From the NCBI GenBank assembly GCA_030844895.1, contig JAUTDX010000515.1:1-64000 (forward strand): 64,000 bases of DNA. Reading direction: 5' to 3'. Positions 35,849-47,609 of this stretch are shown here, piece after piece. The notes below the pieces were generated by a model. That model was not told the DNA's origin and did no database searches. It saw only the letters and a list, made by a program, of their open reading frames with translations. The position numbers and the translations under genes are program-made. This DNA is from Ambrosia x helenae. Lineage: Eukaryota; Streptophyta; Magnoliopsida; Asterales; Asteraceae. Every line of letters starts with the position of its first letter. Within the stretch, counting starts at the first letter, position 1.

Positions 35849-36567
35849 TATATAGGTACTAGATATGTGTGTGACAATGGATTTGGTTATTGACTCGTTG
35901 GATGAAACCGAAATTGCTTTGAAAAGAAAACTCGGTTTTATGCACCTCTAGGTGAAAATAGAACTTCATATGGATAAGTATTGCCATATAGAAATGCACA
36001 AATGGAGTATTAGGCGGTACCGAAAGCAGGTAAGGCCAGGAATCCGGTAGGAACTGGACCCTGGTACTAGAAGTATAGTGTAGTACCCTGAGAAACCGAT
36101 TCAGGTTGGGTTCGGCTTCTACCTAAAAACCCGGTATAACCGGGTATGGGTTAAAAAATGGACTTGACCTTTGAAACCGGTTTCTTAAGGTAATATAGTC
36201 GTTTGGAATAGATTATTCACCATTTGAACCCTCCGAACTTAGTATAAATAGGTGTTGAATGTTTATGTTTGACTACACTTTTCTAACTCTCAAAAGCTCT
36301 CTTAAATGCAAAAAATGCAAAAACGCTCAAATCTCTCAACAGTTTTCTATCACCATCAATAACAAATAATGAAGAAGTTGCTTTGGTACTTGAAACCAAA
36401 AGAAACCCCGAAATTTAGTCGCATTACGATTTATGTCTCATGTCGGACAACACTGAGATGGTTCATTGCAAGTATTGTGAGAAGTTCCAGAAAGTCTTGG
36501 CGAATTCAAGTCTAAAAAACACACACGATTAAACATTATCCAGCGAAAAAAAGCTAAAAAAAGATCA
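35849..36567. other. Intergenic DNA with GGTACC-type repeat debris
   Basis: There is a partial repeat around 35970-36190 with gcggtaccgaaagcaggt and aaaccggtttctt phrases, similar in style to the hAT ends nearby but without definable termini. I see no gene. Confidence 0.5.
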
Positions 36568-36888
36568 TAATGATCATCATCATACTCAATAAATCTCGCC
36601 ACTAGCAAAACTAAGGTGGGGTCTGAGAAGGGTAACATGTAGGTAGTCTTACTTCTACCATGTGGGAATAGAGAGGTTGCTTTCAGTAAGGCCACTGGCT
36701 TGATAGTAATTTTGCATCAAACCTTGGACATAAGACACATAACACTTAGCAATTGGGACAAGCCCTTGTCTTTTGGCTATTAACGCCACCACATGATGCA
36801 TGATTAACTGCCCCCCCCCCCCACACACACACAGAGGGCCACACATATATACATTACATACGTACGCACACCACAATTGGGCCTATGA
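36568..36888 (-). mobile_element. Short non-LTR element, reversed copy of the 9527 family
   Basis: The reverse complement follows 9527-9912 from the gtatatatgtgtggcc region, through aatcatgcatcatgtggtgg and cccaattgctaagtgttatg, to a GATGATGAT-type tail. It has diverged more than the other two copies. I could not define a target duplication. Confidence 0.8.
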
Positions 36889-36975
36889 GGAATTGTTTGG
36901 ATCTGCAAACCATAACTATGTAGTAGTGTTGAATCGTTTAAGTTCCACTTTATGTTTTAGTTGTTTAAGTTTTAA

Positions 36976-37921
36976 TCTATATCTATACTACATTATAAAG
37001 AGCCAAATGTGGCTACAATAGTAATTTCCTATGATTTTTAAGATGGCATATAAAGAGTTCCTTGCTTCACACCTAAGATGTCATGAAAATTGTTCCAATA
37101 CAACCCCTATTTGCAAAAGCAACTTGCACATTTTTTTGTTATATTGAATGAAATGTTTGAATGCACCCATTGAGTTTGAATGGCACTACGTTTGACATTA
37201 TAAAGTTAAAAATATTGTTTTCAACGTCTAAACTAACGGGTATTTCTTTTATCTATGACAAGAAAGAATTGATACGCATGTTGAGTTATACAATCAATAC
37301 CATAATATGGACACTGGTTTCTGAAGTTAAAAGATTGGTATAATTTTCATGGTTCAGGTTTAAAAGTCGCATGTTTGACTTAAAAATCAAAACGAAAAGC
37401 AACTTTTGATAACTCTTATTTGCTATAAAAATAAAAACTTTAAAAAATATAATTTACTAAACATATATATTCTTTCCAAAGTGTTTGATAAAAAATGGAA
37501 ATCATATATGTCAACAATTCGTAAAAAAATACCATGATAATATGTTTTCTAATGGTGTTTGATTCATCAAGTGGGATGCTGGTCTATTTAAGGTTTGCAA
37601 GCTATCTATGTATGAATATTGAATGACTATGTATTTGGTTTTTGATATGATCACCCGGTATGATATCGGTTAAAAGGCATTAGCTATAAAATATGATAGT
37701 TGTTAGAAAAAAGAACAGGCATGATTATTTGCATGTGCCACGTTATAAATTGTCGTTGCCGCAACACTGTACGGGTTTTCTATGGAACGGAAACTTCTAT
37801 GTCTGATTTTAATGGAATAAATTGTTAAAAACATGGAATGGGTTGGGCTTCATAATAGGAATCATAATTGACTCTGATGTAAGTCGAGACACCCGCCGCA
37901 ACGCGCGGGTATTTCCACTAG
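36976..37921 (+). mobile_element. Non-autonomous Helitron (946 bp)
   Basis: The left junction is A|TCTATATCTATACTAC at 36975/36976. The right end is the hairpin acccgccgcaacgcgcgggt, then atttccactag, with T at 37922. No coding capacity was seen; the 60-codon frames inside are not conserved. Confidence 0.85.
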
Positions 37922-37928
37922 TGTTTAA

Positions 37929-37970
37929 CTAGTATTATGCCACGCTGCCGCGGGGGGGCATAAAACCGTG
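37929..37970 (-). mobile_element. Helitron 3' terminus, body not delimited
   Basis: The reverse complement ends with a GC-rich stem (gcccccccgcggcagcgtggc), then ataatactag, with T next. The Helitron would extend to the right, but I found no convincing 5' TC end. The stretch from here to 38940 has no recognisable gene. Confidence 0.6.
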
Positions 37971-38947
37971 CCTAGTAGAACCATTGTCACACCACTAGCA
38001 ACGACCACCACCAACGGAAAAACTCGTAAAATAGAAATAAAAAAACGAAAAAATAAAACTGAACGAAAAGCGGACATAAAACGTTAAACCACATACGCGA
38101 AACATAAAACATAAAAATGTCTAATTAAGTCGATCTAGGACCATGCGTTACGACAAGCTTGTTAAACAGAAAAAATTAGGCGTAAACACGTTGGACCGCG
38201 CACACACGTCGTAAGACGAAAACCAAGAAAACTAAGAAAGAAATGAAACCTTGAAGCAGACTCAATGACTTGTAAGCCCATGCTTCGATAACTAGTACAT
38301 TATTGTGAAAACTCGTTTTCGATTTAAATAAACATTAGAATGTAGATTAAAAAAAAAAGCAAGCTACAATAAAACATGAATCCAAATTAATAAAGACATT
38401 AAAAAACATGTAATGTAAAGGATTAATACCACATTAGGTTACCCGGTGTGGGGGCGTCCGTGGGTAGCTAGTCGTGGGTTGTCCGGACCATCGCACACCA
38501 CCCCACGGGCTGGCTCAGCTAAATCGTCCAGAATTGAACGTTTGAGATGAGCCAAAATTTGATTTTTAAACTTACCAAACCATAACCAAGCCCCTTACAA
38601 CTGAAGTTTCTCGAGACCCACTCCTTCACTCTCGACCCTTTGGTTGTTTTTGACTATCGTTGCTCTGGCGAAACAACACCACAACCCCACTGCTTCACCA
38701 CTAAAACACCATCACGGACCACCTCCATCTATTTTACTCGACACCCACCTTCACCTCTTTATGTCGATTAGTTAAGTCTCAAATTTCCGGCAAGGGAGGG
38801 GGGATTGATGTTCAAAGGGGATTAAAAGTTCTTGGCTTGAATGTGTGTGCAGGTGTGTTAGAATATATGTGTACATCACATTTTTGTGTGAGTATAATTT
38901 AAATTAATAATAAAAATAAATAAATAAATAAGGGGAGAGGACTAGCT

Positions 38948-39042
38948 AAGGAGGACTATCCCCACATCATTGTTTAGTCCACTTATGGAGGACTATCCTC
39001 CTGAATGATGTGACACCTGATGTGGAGGGTAGTCCTCCCTTG
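38948..39042. repeat. Small palindromic MITE-like element (about 95 bp)
   Basis: The left arm is aaggaggactatccccacat and the reversed right arm is aagggaggactaccctccac, with a third related arm in the middle. The fold is nearly complete. No target duplication was seen. Confidence 0.5.
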
Positions 39043-39269
39043 TAGGCGCATCCTCACACCCATTAGCCTTATCCTCATATACATTAACACTATATAAAAG
39101 GACCCACGTTACCTGATTACAACAGGCTACAACATAAAGATGAATTTTTTTATAAGAAATTATTTAGAGGCTGATGAATAATTTATATTTTTGTCGGTTG
39201 TTTAAACGAAATTATTTTTAATATAATATACAATTTAATTTATCTTAATTACATTTATATATTTATACA

Positions 39270-40485
39270 CTAGGTTAGAGTCCCGTGTATACACACGGTG
39301 CATCCCCAAGTCAAATGACAAAATGCCAGTGATCCGTTAGTGATCCAAAATTTCATCTCTTTAGAATCTTTCACTCGATTTAACATCTCACATTCAAGGT
39401 TTGTACCAAGCGTTTTCTTCCCCTATAAATGATAAATCAAGATAAATAATGCTGAGATTCTCAGGCATACAAAGTGCACAATTTGAAGGGTCGCATCATG
39501 CGATTTCGCCGTATCAGTTTTATATCAGTGAATCTTGAATAATTAGTTAATTATACTTTACAACCCAAGAAAGATGAAACCTTTACTCATTTTGACCTAT
39601 TATACTTGACCCGCTTAAACGCTCATCTTGCCACCTCTAATTATAAATTGGACCCCTGTTAATAGTAATTGTATTAGACCATTTTCCAAACTTCAGTTGA
39701 CTGCTACATGAGAAAATACAAAGCACAATCACAGCTGGGTTGACTGAACCAAATTAAATAATTTAAACAATAAATAAATAAATAAACTTAAACTTACTAA
39801 TTCATAGATGATCTTAGTGATGGTTGAGAAGGTATATAAAATTCCCACTTATTACCAAAACTAAATTCTAAAATGTAAGTGGTAAGTAAAAGTGTAAAAT
39901 TGCACCTTTTTACTTTTCTTACAAAAGTCAGCGCCCAAGTTGCACAACCTGCACATTGCACAAGACATAAGCATATTAAATTAGACTATCATGACTCAAG
40001 TTAACATACAGTACATCCCCAAGTCAAATGACAAATTTCTATCTAAAAGATAACACACGGTATACAAGTTTTATTTATCTAAAAGTTACGTAATACATTT
40101 CGTATGGATTTTGATCGTATACAAACTATCATAAAAAAACTTAATGTTACCCAATAATGGATATATGAATCAACAAACGTTTGATTTGACGTGATTTAAA
40201 AACAAATAATGAAATGAATAATAGCATATTTATTGTAACGGAATGCAAATGAAGATTAAAATTCAAAGTAAATAAATATAGTTTAACAAATCATACAACC
40301 AAAAAATTATAAAAAGAAAAAGAAAATAAAACAATTTATGCAAAATATGATCGCATACTTATTCACAAATCGCCAAATATTTCTTTATAGAAAACATTTG
40401 CTGTTTGATTCTTAACTCTATCATGTTTATCCAATATTAGTATCTTCAGTCTGTCTCTACTCTTGAATCTTGATAGCGCAACATA
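39270..40485 (-). mobile_element. Helitron relic with the C-terminal end of a Rep/helicase
   Basis: The 3' end on the minus strand is the hairpin ccgtgtgtatacacgg, then gactctaacctag, with T next (CTAG at 39270-39273). Inside, 40485 to 40363 (minus) encodes YVALSRFKSRDRLKIL and continues to VFYKEIFGDL and a stop. This matches helicase motif VI and the tail of the full Rep/helicase in this window (YVALSRVKS to VVYKEVFRHLK). Nothing further upstream is readable, so the element is 5'-truncated there. Confidence 0.85.
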
Positions 40486-40999
40486 TATGTCTTAGTTGGA
40501 ATCTAAAATCTTTTAGGTTCGTTTAGTCGAGTCTAGAGATTTAATATCATATATTTGTTCTTAATTTGTATTTATAATTGGTTTAGTTTGTTTAGGTGGT
40601 GAACATAATATCTACAATAATCATAATAAAAAGTAGTATTTAATTAAGTTGTCCACTCATCTTGTATGATCTTTGTTTTCTTCATAACTGAACCAGCTTG
40701 GACTCCACCGCTGTAAAGAAAAAGTTTTGACTCCTCAGTTTTGAAAGTCAAAACACTAAAGAAGTCAATTGATTTGGAAAATGAGTATGGCAATGATCCT
40801 TTTACCCAAAACACTAATGGCATCTCACCTAATCTTAATCGCATACAACACTTGGTTTTCAACTTATATTTTAAATTTAGTAAGCTTCTAGAATTTGACT
40901 CATTTGAACTATTAGTTATTCTAAAACACCCAATCAAGTTCTCATAGTGCATATCAAAGTCATGGTTCCTAGAAAATAATAAAAGTATTTCAAACATGT

Positions 41000-42350
41000 T
41001 AGAACTCTAGCATTGTACCTAAGAAGTTGCTACTGAGAAACAACCTTCAGTACTTGCAACTCAAACTACCAAACCAACATCTTCTGAAACCACAACTCCA
41101 ACTGTCTAAATTAACTCAAACTGCCCCATCTAAACCTCCAGTAGTTTTAAACCCTAAACCACTTGCCTTCAGTTCAGAAGAATTAGAAAAGAAACTTAAG
41201 GAAGTAAAGAAAAAGGCAAAAGAAGATGAGCAGTGGAATAAGATTGATGAAAGGTAAGACTTGGGCTATGAAGCCAAGCTGAAATTATGGGAAGAATAGC
41301 TGAATGAGCTGGAGAGAGCAGAAGAAAAACAAATCCAAATTGTTGAAGAAGACAAGAGGCAACAACTGATGAATTGGATTTTCAAAAACAGCAAAGCAAA
41401 GAAGCATTCTCTCAAAGGTCTCTCAACTTCAGAACTTGAACACAGAGCAAGATTGATCTTAGATAGATAAGCTACTGAAAAAGAATGAAGTTGAATAGAA
41501 CCCAAATCATAGAAGAATTGGCAGCCAATGACTATGGCACAAAGGCTCAGTTATCAAAATGGAAGGAAGCTGACTTAAATGACACATACAAGAGATTCAA
41601 GGCCTTGCAGAAATCAAATCCTGAAAAATTTAAACCATCAGAAGTTTCCCAAATTTCTGATCCTGCAAGAAGGTCTACATCAAAGCCTGCTGCCAAGAAA
41701 CATAAAAGATCAGAGGAACAAGTGAAAACATATTTCAAAATGGTTCTATTATAAGGCAGTACCATTGTTGAAGAAGACTTCACATGGGAAGAAAAGCCTC
41801 TGATAACACAACATAGGGATCCAGCTACATTTGCATATCAACTGACCCAAAGAATCACTGAACAAAAACAAACCAAGGTGATCACTGAACATCGCATTCC
41901 CATTCCAAGTGATACTCCTGGTGTTGTACAAGTTGAACGCAGAAGAAGATCCAACCTGATTCTCACTGAAGTAGAAGATCAACCACAATCAGGCCTATCT
42001 AAAATCCAAGAAACGGGTATCATACCCTACAAACTGGACTTTGATAAGTCCAAGTCCAAAATAGTGAAATGTTCCTTCACCCACAAAACAAATTCCATTG
42101 TTTTGGAAAGAGAAGACTGTTCTTACAAAGTTCTACGTCACAAGGATGAGCTGAATAACTTGTCAGATGAAGATTTACTAACTGTTTAGTACTTGGAACC
42201 AGTGCAAGGACCACTTTTCACTGGACAATAAGTCAGGGAACTCATAATGTCCATGGTCAAAGAAATATGAAGAATCCTTGACTGCAGAAAAAGAGGATTA
42301 TTTAAACAATGATTAGATAAGGTTTTGGCTTCATCAATCCAGGGGGAGAT
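41000..42350 (+). pseudogene. Decayed internal region of an LTR retrotransposon
   Basis: Broken plus-strand frames encode lysine- and glutamate-rich, coiled-coil-like peptides, for example SSEELEKKLKEVKKKAKED and QIIEELAANDYGTKAQLSKW. They lead directly into a polypurine tract (agggggagat, 42341-42350) and the LTR. No protease, integrase or reverse transcriptase motif is visible, so this may be an extra ORF between pol and the 3' LTR. At least six stops or frame changes interrupt it. The family is not identified. Confidence 0.6.
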
Positions 42351-43111
42351 TGTTGGGTCAAAGAGGATATATAAGCAATTAAACCTTAATCTAATATCCT
42401 CTCTGCAAATTTTATTTAAGTAAATAAAAGTGGCTGAAGAACAGATTATCAAAGTGCTGAATAACAGAAGCAAAGTACTGAAGAATGAAGTTGAATGAAA
42501 GTACTAAAGAGTGAAGTTCTGAAGATGAACCAGAAAAACCTCTGAAGAACAAGTACTGAAGTACAACTTCTGAAGAATAACTGCTGAAGAAGAAACTTCT
42601 GAAGAACTACTCATCAGTAGTTGTGTCTTCTTCAGTAGTTATCATGGAATCTTCCAGCCGACAAGATCTTCAGTAGTTTGTTATTATATTCAGTATTTTG
42701 TTAGTGGAACAGTATTTTATTGTTATTTATGCTTTTTTTATGTTTCTGTACTCGTGTATAAATAAATGGGTTGCTCCCACTATGGAATGCGCCAATTCAC
42801 ATGCTTCTTTACAACCAATTGACATACACAACTATCAGTTTAATATATGAAAAGCATTTAAACATTCTCTTCTTGTTTTACTCCTGTTGTTTATTGTTTT
42901 TCATATGCATGTATGTTACTTTAGTTTATCTATTTGAGGCGGAGCTTCTTACTAAATATATTTGAATTATCAACTTACAAACAAATCTCTTTATTCCGCT
43001 TCACATTTACTTGATTTACGATTTGTTTACAAGAGCTGTGAAACTAAGATCCAGTGTGTTCATCTCTATTTAATCATCAAAATTAGATTTTAGCTCGAAA
43101 TAGATCCTACA
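42351..43111 (+). repeat. 3' long terminal repeat (about 761 bp)
   Basis: It begins tgttgggtcaaagagg immediately after a polypurine tract and ends cctaca, giving TG...CA boundaries. The middle has repeated ttctgaagaa/cagtagtt phrases. No matching 5' LTR is in the window, so the boundary is inferred from the tract and the TG/CA ends only. Confidence 0.65.
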
Positions 43112-43368
43112 GAGACGGTGTTCTTGAATGTTTGACTTGATGAAAATAGAATTTCTAGTTTGAACATGAATAGTGAATTGCCTAGACATGATTAATGAAT
43201 TACCTGAACACATTGTGTTTTTTTCCTATATGAACAAAAACACAGAAAAAAATTGTTTTTTTTCCCGTTTTTTGTATAGCACTATGGTACCCGTTGGAAA
43301 GATAATAAAACATTCTTTAATTTGGTGTAATTTTTTTTAAAAAATATCATATATATAAATGTCAATAC

Positions 43369-44161
43369 TAGGGTTGAGCAATTCATGGTTCGGAACCGCT
43401 AGAACCGAGGAACCGATACAGAACCGCTAGATCCGAACCGTATTCTTGTATTTAGGGTTCGGTTCCGGTTCTTAAATTTTGGTGAAACAGTTCCCGATTC
43501 GGTTCGGTTCAGATCCGCTAGAACCGGGTTAGGTTAAAACTTTAAATATTATATTTAAAACCCTATTAATTTAGAGGGATTTTCCAAGTAGTTTTGTAGA
43601 CCGACTATCCACATTTTCAATTCCCAAGTTTAATCTTTATAAAGATACTGTTTGAGTCATCTTAATTATATAATATCGAACAAACTTGTTGAGATAGGAG
43701 TTCCATTTGAATTATGTAATTTATATAAAAACATATAGAGTACAATAAAGGGAACGGAAATAGCTTAAACTGATAATCAACACTTACAAATTCATTTATA
43801 AGGTGCACAGGTTGGCCTATAATGTGTATCGGACAATGATGTAGTGTAACACGTGACATTAGGAATGCATGACACATATCATTCGTAGTGTCAAAATTAC
43901 AATCATTACATATAGCGTTTGGTATCGTTCATTTCTAAACATATATCATAGGTCCGTAATATGAGTAGGACACCGCACTTTAGTTTGCTAAAGTTGCCTT
44001 TGTTTAATTGTTAGTTTTAGGATTTAATTGACAACCGGTTTCAACAAAAACCGTTTAACTTGGTTTCGAACCAAACCGGAAGGTTTTTATACGGTTCGGT
44101 TCTTATATTTATCACTAAACAGTTCCGGTTCGGTTCGGTTCTGAACCGTTGCACACCCCTA
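43369..44161. mobile_element. hAT-type element with TAGGGKTGWGCAA ends (793 bp)
   Basis: The left end is tagggttgagcaattcat and the reverse-complemented right end is taggggtgtgcaacggtt. Both sides carry ggttcgg/gaaccg repeats. Flanks gtcaatac and gttattac match in 6 of 8 positions. No transposase was seen. Confidence 0.8.
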
Positions 44162-44457
44162 GTTATTACCGTTTTAAATTTGTGGAGGAAACGTGAGAGA
44201 GAAAAAGAAATTTGGATGGATGTAAGGAAGAGGATGCCACGTGGCACACCCAATAGGGAGGATGACCTCTTTGCGTATGTAGGTGGCTTTTTAAGTCCGC
44301 CTTCAAATCCCAGGGTATTGCTTTTGCTGTCAAATTGCTGATTCTGCCCCTACATACATGGTTACCAGATGCTCACGAGTGCTTTGGTTTTTTTATAATA
44401 TATAGATTTTTTTAATAGTTAGTGGTACACGACTCATATTCCCTACTAAATTACACT

Positions 44458-44537
44458 AAATTATCACGTTACTTTGGACTAAACCCATGACCTCTTGCTA
44501 AAAGGCAATGAACTTTACCAAGTGAGCTAGCCACGTT
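44458..44537 (-). repeat. tRNA-derived SINE-like segment (copy C flank)
   Basis: The reverse complement reads gtggctagctcacttggt (A box-like), then tgccttttagcaagaggtc and atgggtttagtcc (B box-like), the layout of a tRNA-derived promoter. A decayed equivalent is at 15546-15625. It is not a functional tRNA because no cloverleaf acceptor stem pairs. Confidence 0.65.
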
Positions 44538-44600
44538 AACGACCAAACCCATTATTTAATTTGAGTTGACCTGTATATACCCTAATAATGTATTTTTTTT

Positions 44601-45830
44601 GGGAAAATGACCAAAACGGCCTATTGACCGAGTGGTTTACGAAAATAGCCCCTTGACCCGTCTTTGGAGAGACGGGTCACACCTTCCAAGACGTCTCAGA
44701 CCTCTCTAGAGAGGTCTCCCACTCCAACCAATAACTCACCGCCACCTCATCACCCACTCTCTCTCTCCTCTCCTTCTCTCTCTAATAATTATCCCTGACA
44801 CCCTCTCTCCTCTCTCCTCTCTCCTTCTCTCTCTTCAAAAAATTAAAATTGACGGAAGCCAGGTTTGAGACGTCTTTTCCGACGATATTAACGGCACCAC
44901 ATTAGAAATACTATAATGCATTACAAAATGGTTGAAAATAAATATATAAGTTCACACATTATGAGGCCCATTTAATAAGAGAATTCTCCCCCTCAAACCT
45001 CAAACCAGTTCCAGACTTCCATCCTCTGTTTTTATTAGTTCCGATTTTGTGACAAAACAAAGTTATAAAGTGAAAGATTTAATGGCCACGTAGTTCATGT
45101 AGAATTCAGTTCTCAAACAAAAAGTTTTTTTATCTGACTTTTGAGACGTCTCCGGTGTGAGGTTTGAGACGTCTCCGGAGTGAGGTTTGAGACGTCTCCG
45201 GTGTGAGGTTTTAGACGTCTCCGCCTCCGGTGCTTAATCCGGCGTTCCTCGACACAACAACGTCTCCGGTGCTCCGAATAAATCTTCTTCTCCGGTGACG
45301 ACCTGCCACCTTTTTAACGTGCTATAAATATTATGTCCAACCCATCCATTGAATTCACACTGAACATATGTGTTTTGTATCACGACCTTGTTGGTTCGAC
45401 TTAGGTTCGAATCCAATCTCTGTAATATATAACAGGTCACCAATCTACATAGTTTATGCAAAGCATCCTCTCCACATAATGACTGTTCTACACCATAGAT
45501 ATATCATACATACAAAACTTCATTCATATATATGCAAGAATGATCAATACGTACTGGTCCATTAACATGCTTTAAAAAGATCGATATCCGAAATCTGGGA
45601 TAAAACGAGGAGAGATGAGAGAGAGTGAAGGAGAGAGGAGAGAGAGAGTGTCAGGGATAATTACTAGAGAGAGAGTGGGTGATGAGGTGGCGGTGAGTTA
45701 TTGGTTGGAGTGGGAGACCTCTCTAGAGAGGTCTGAGACGTCTTGGAAGGTGTGACCCGTCTCCCAAAGACGGGTCAATGGGCTATTTTCGTAAACCACT
45801 CGGTCAACGGGCCATTTTGGTCATTTTCCC
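44601..45830. mobile_element. MULE-like element with about 200-bp terminal inverted repeats (1230 bp)
   Basis: The left end is gggaaaatgaccaaaacggc and the reversed right end is gggaaaatgaccaaaatggc. The match runs about 200 bp inward through agacctctctagagaggtct. T runs on both sides hide any target duplication. A minisatellite of about 23 bp with gaggtttgagacgtctccgg lies at 45140-45235. It interrupts the 5' flank of F-box copy C; copy A is continuous at the matching position. Confidence 0.85.
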
Positions 45831-46197
45831 TTTTTTTTTTTGAGAAAATTGCGCAATTAGTCCCTGTGGTTTGCCTTTAGTTTCACCTTTAGGTATTAAG
45901 GTTTAAAAGTTTCATGTTAAGGGTTTAAGTTTAGTTTTTGTAACATAATAGGGTATTAGCACTAACGGAGGTTAATATTTAACTGAGTTTACCCTCACTT
46001 GACAAATGGTAAACCACAAGGACCAAATGTGAAACTTAAGTGGGGCCCACATAATACCCTATTATGTTACAAAAACTAAACTTAAACCCTTAACATGAAA
46101 CTTTAAACCTTAATACCTGAAGGTGAAACTAAAGGCAAACCACAGGGACTAATTACGTAATTTTTTCTAATCTAAAATAAAAAATAATGATGTATGT

Positions 46198-46268
46198 AGT
46201 GCGGGTCGAACCCGGGTTGATGGCCGGGTCGATCCTGAAACCAAATGGGTCAACCAACTGAGCCACTT
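46198..46268 (-). repeat. tRNA-like segment, left arm of the palindrome
   Basis: The reverse complement has aagtggctcagttggttg (A box) and ccgggttcgacccgcact (B box and 3' arm) at tRNA-like spacing of about 70 nt. It is best read as a tRNA-derived relic rather than a working gene. Confidence 0.65.
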
Positions 46269-46744
46269 GTGCATTTGGTTTATTATTGAATACGTAGTTT
46301 TTTATACGACACTTATCATTTTGATTTGGTTCCTTATAATAACCCACGAATATTAACCCTCAACCCCACATGTCGAATTCATTGTATATACCACGAATTC
46401 AGAACTGAAACACATGTATATATGATAGTCGATCCATTCTGTATAAAAACATTCCATTAAAACATTCAAATCGAGCTCCATTTGACGAATTAAAGGTTGA
46501 CGTCACGCGTCTTTAATCAGCCAATTAACCATCGATTCGAACATGTTAGTTCGATTATTTTACATGGTTTTGATCAGAATTCAATGTAGATTAATAGCCC
46601 TATGATTTCATTCACAGCCGTGGTCTTATTCGATGTCAATCGAAGTGGGTTTAAAGGTTAAAATTCGTGGGTTAGTATAAGGAACCAGGTTCGATCTGAT
46701 AATTGCTTTATAAAAAAACGTTTCAATAATAAAACAAATGCACA

Positions 46745-46814
46745 AGTGGCTCAGTTGGTTGATCCATTTGATTTTAGGATCGACCCAGCCATCAACGCGA
46801 GTTCGACCCCCACT
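46745..46814 (+). repeat. tRNA-like segment, right arm of the palindrome
   Basis: It carries agtggctcagttggttga (A box) and gcgagttcgacccccact (B box), the mirror image of 46198-46268 with a few substitutions. Confidence 0.65.
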
Positions 46815-47609
46815 ACATACATCATTTTTTTTTATTTTAGATTAGAAAAAATTACGTAATTAGTCCCTGTGGTTTGCCTTTAGTTTCACCTTTAGGTATT
46901 AAGGTTTAAAGTTTCATGTTAAGGGTTTAAGTTTAGTTTTTGTAACATAATATGGTATTATGTGGGCCCCACTTAAGTTTCACATTTGGTCCTTGTGGTT
47001 TACCATTTGTCAAGTGAGGGTAAACTCAATTAAATATTAACCTCCGTTAGTGCTAATACCCTATTATGTTACAAAAACTAAACTTAAACCCATAACATGA
47101 AACTTTTAAACCTTAATACCTAAAGGTGAAACTAAAGGTAAACCACAGGGACTAATTGCGTAATTTTCTCTTTTTTTTTTTCTTCTTAAAATCTTAATAT
47201 ATTTTATTGATTAGCGGCTCATTGTTCTTATGCTGTATAGAGTATCATCTTCTACAAAGCGAACAAGGTGATTACTTTAATCTCCCCAGCAGCATGTCAA
47301 TTTCATAGTTGTTTCACTTTTTCTCGTTAAATAATTGAAAAAGGGTTGTGGGTTTCTTATTTGATTAGTTAAGATAAAATTGTGTTAAATATAGATGTAT
47401 GCTATACACTTTGATATTGTTTATAGGATTGTTATGTTTTTGGGTCTTTGGTTTGCACACAACGTGTTTGATCAAATGCCCCTTAGAGAGCAATACATGT
47501 TTTGAATTATACTTTGATTATTACCATTGTTTTTGACTCTTTATACATTTGTTGATATTAAACTCTTGCAATTTTCAATTTATTTTTTTCTTTCAGTTTT
47601 GTTCTAGAG

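Larger units (their letters stand above)
45842..47170. mobile_element. Nested palindrome element (1329 bp) containing tRNA-like arms
   Basis: The ends are gagaaaattgcgcaattag and, reversed, gagaaaattacgcaattag. Each outer arm (about 460 bp) is itself an inner palindrome: the block aattagtccctgtggtttgc occurs at the start and end of each arm in opposite orientation. The whole therefore has four copies of one module. T runs flank both sides. There is no protein-coding capacity. It lies 10 bp from the MULE 44601-45830, both in the 5' flank of F-box copy C. Confidence 0.88.

Noticed and set aside
46198..46814. Two apparent tRNA genes
   Set aside because: A and B boxes are present, but stems do not pair well enough and the copies are mirror images inside a transposon; better read as tRNA-derived repeats.
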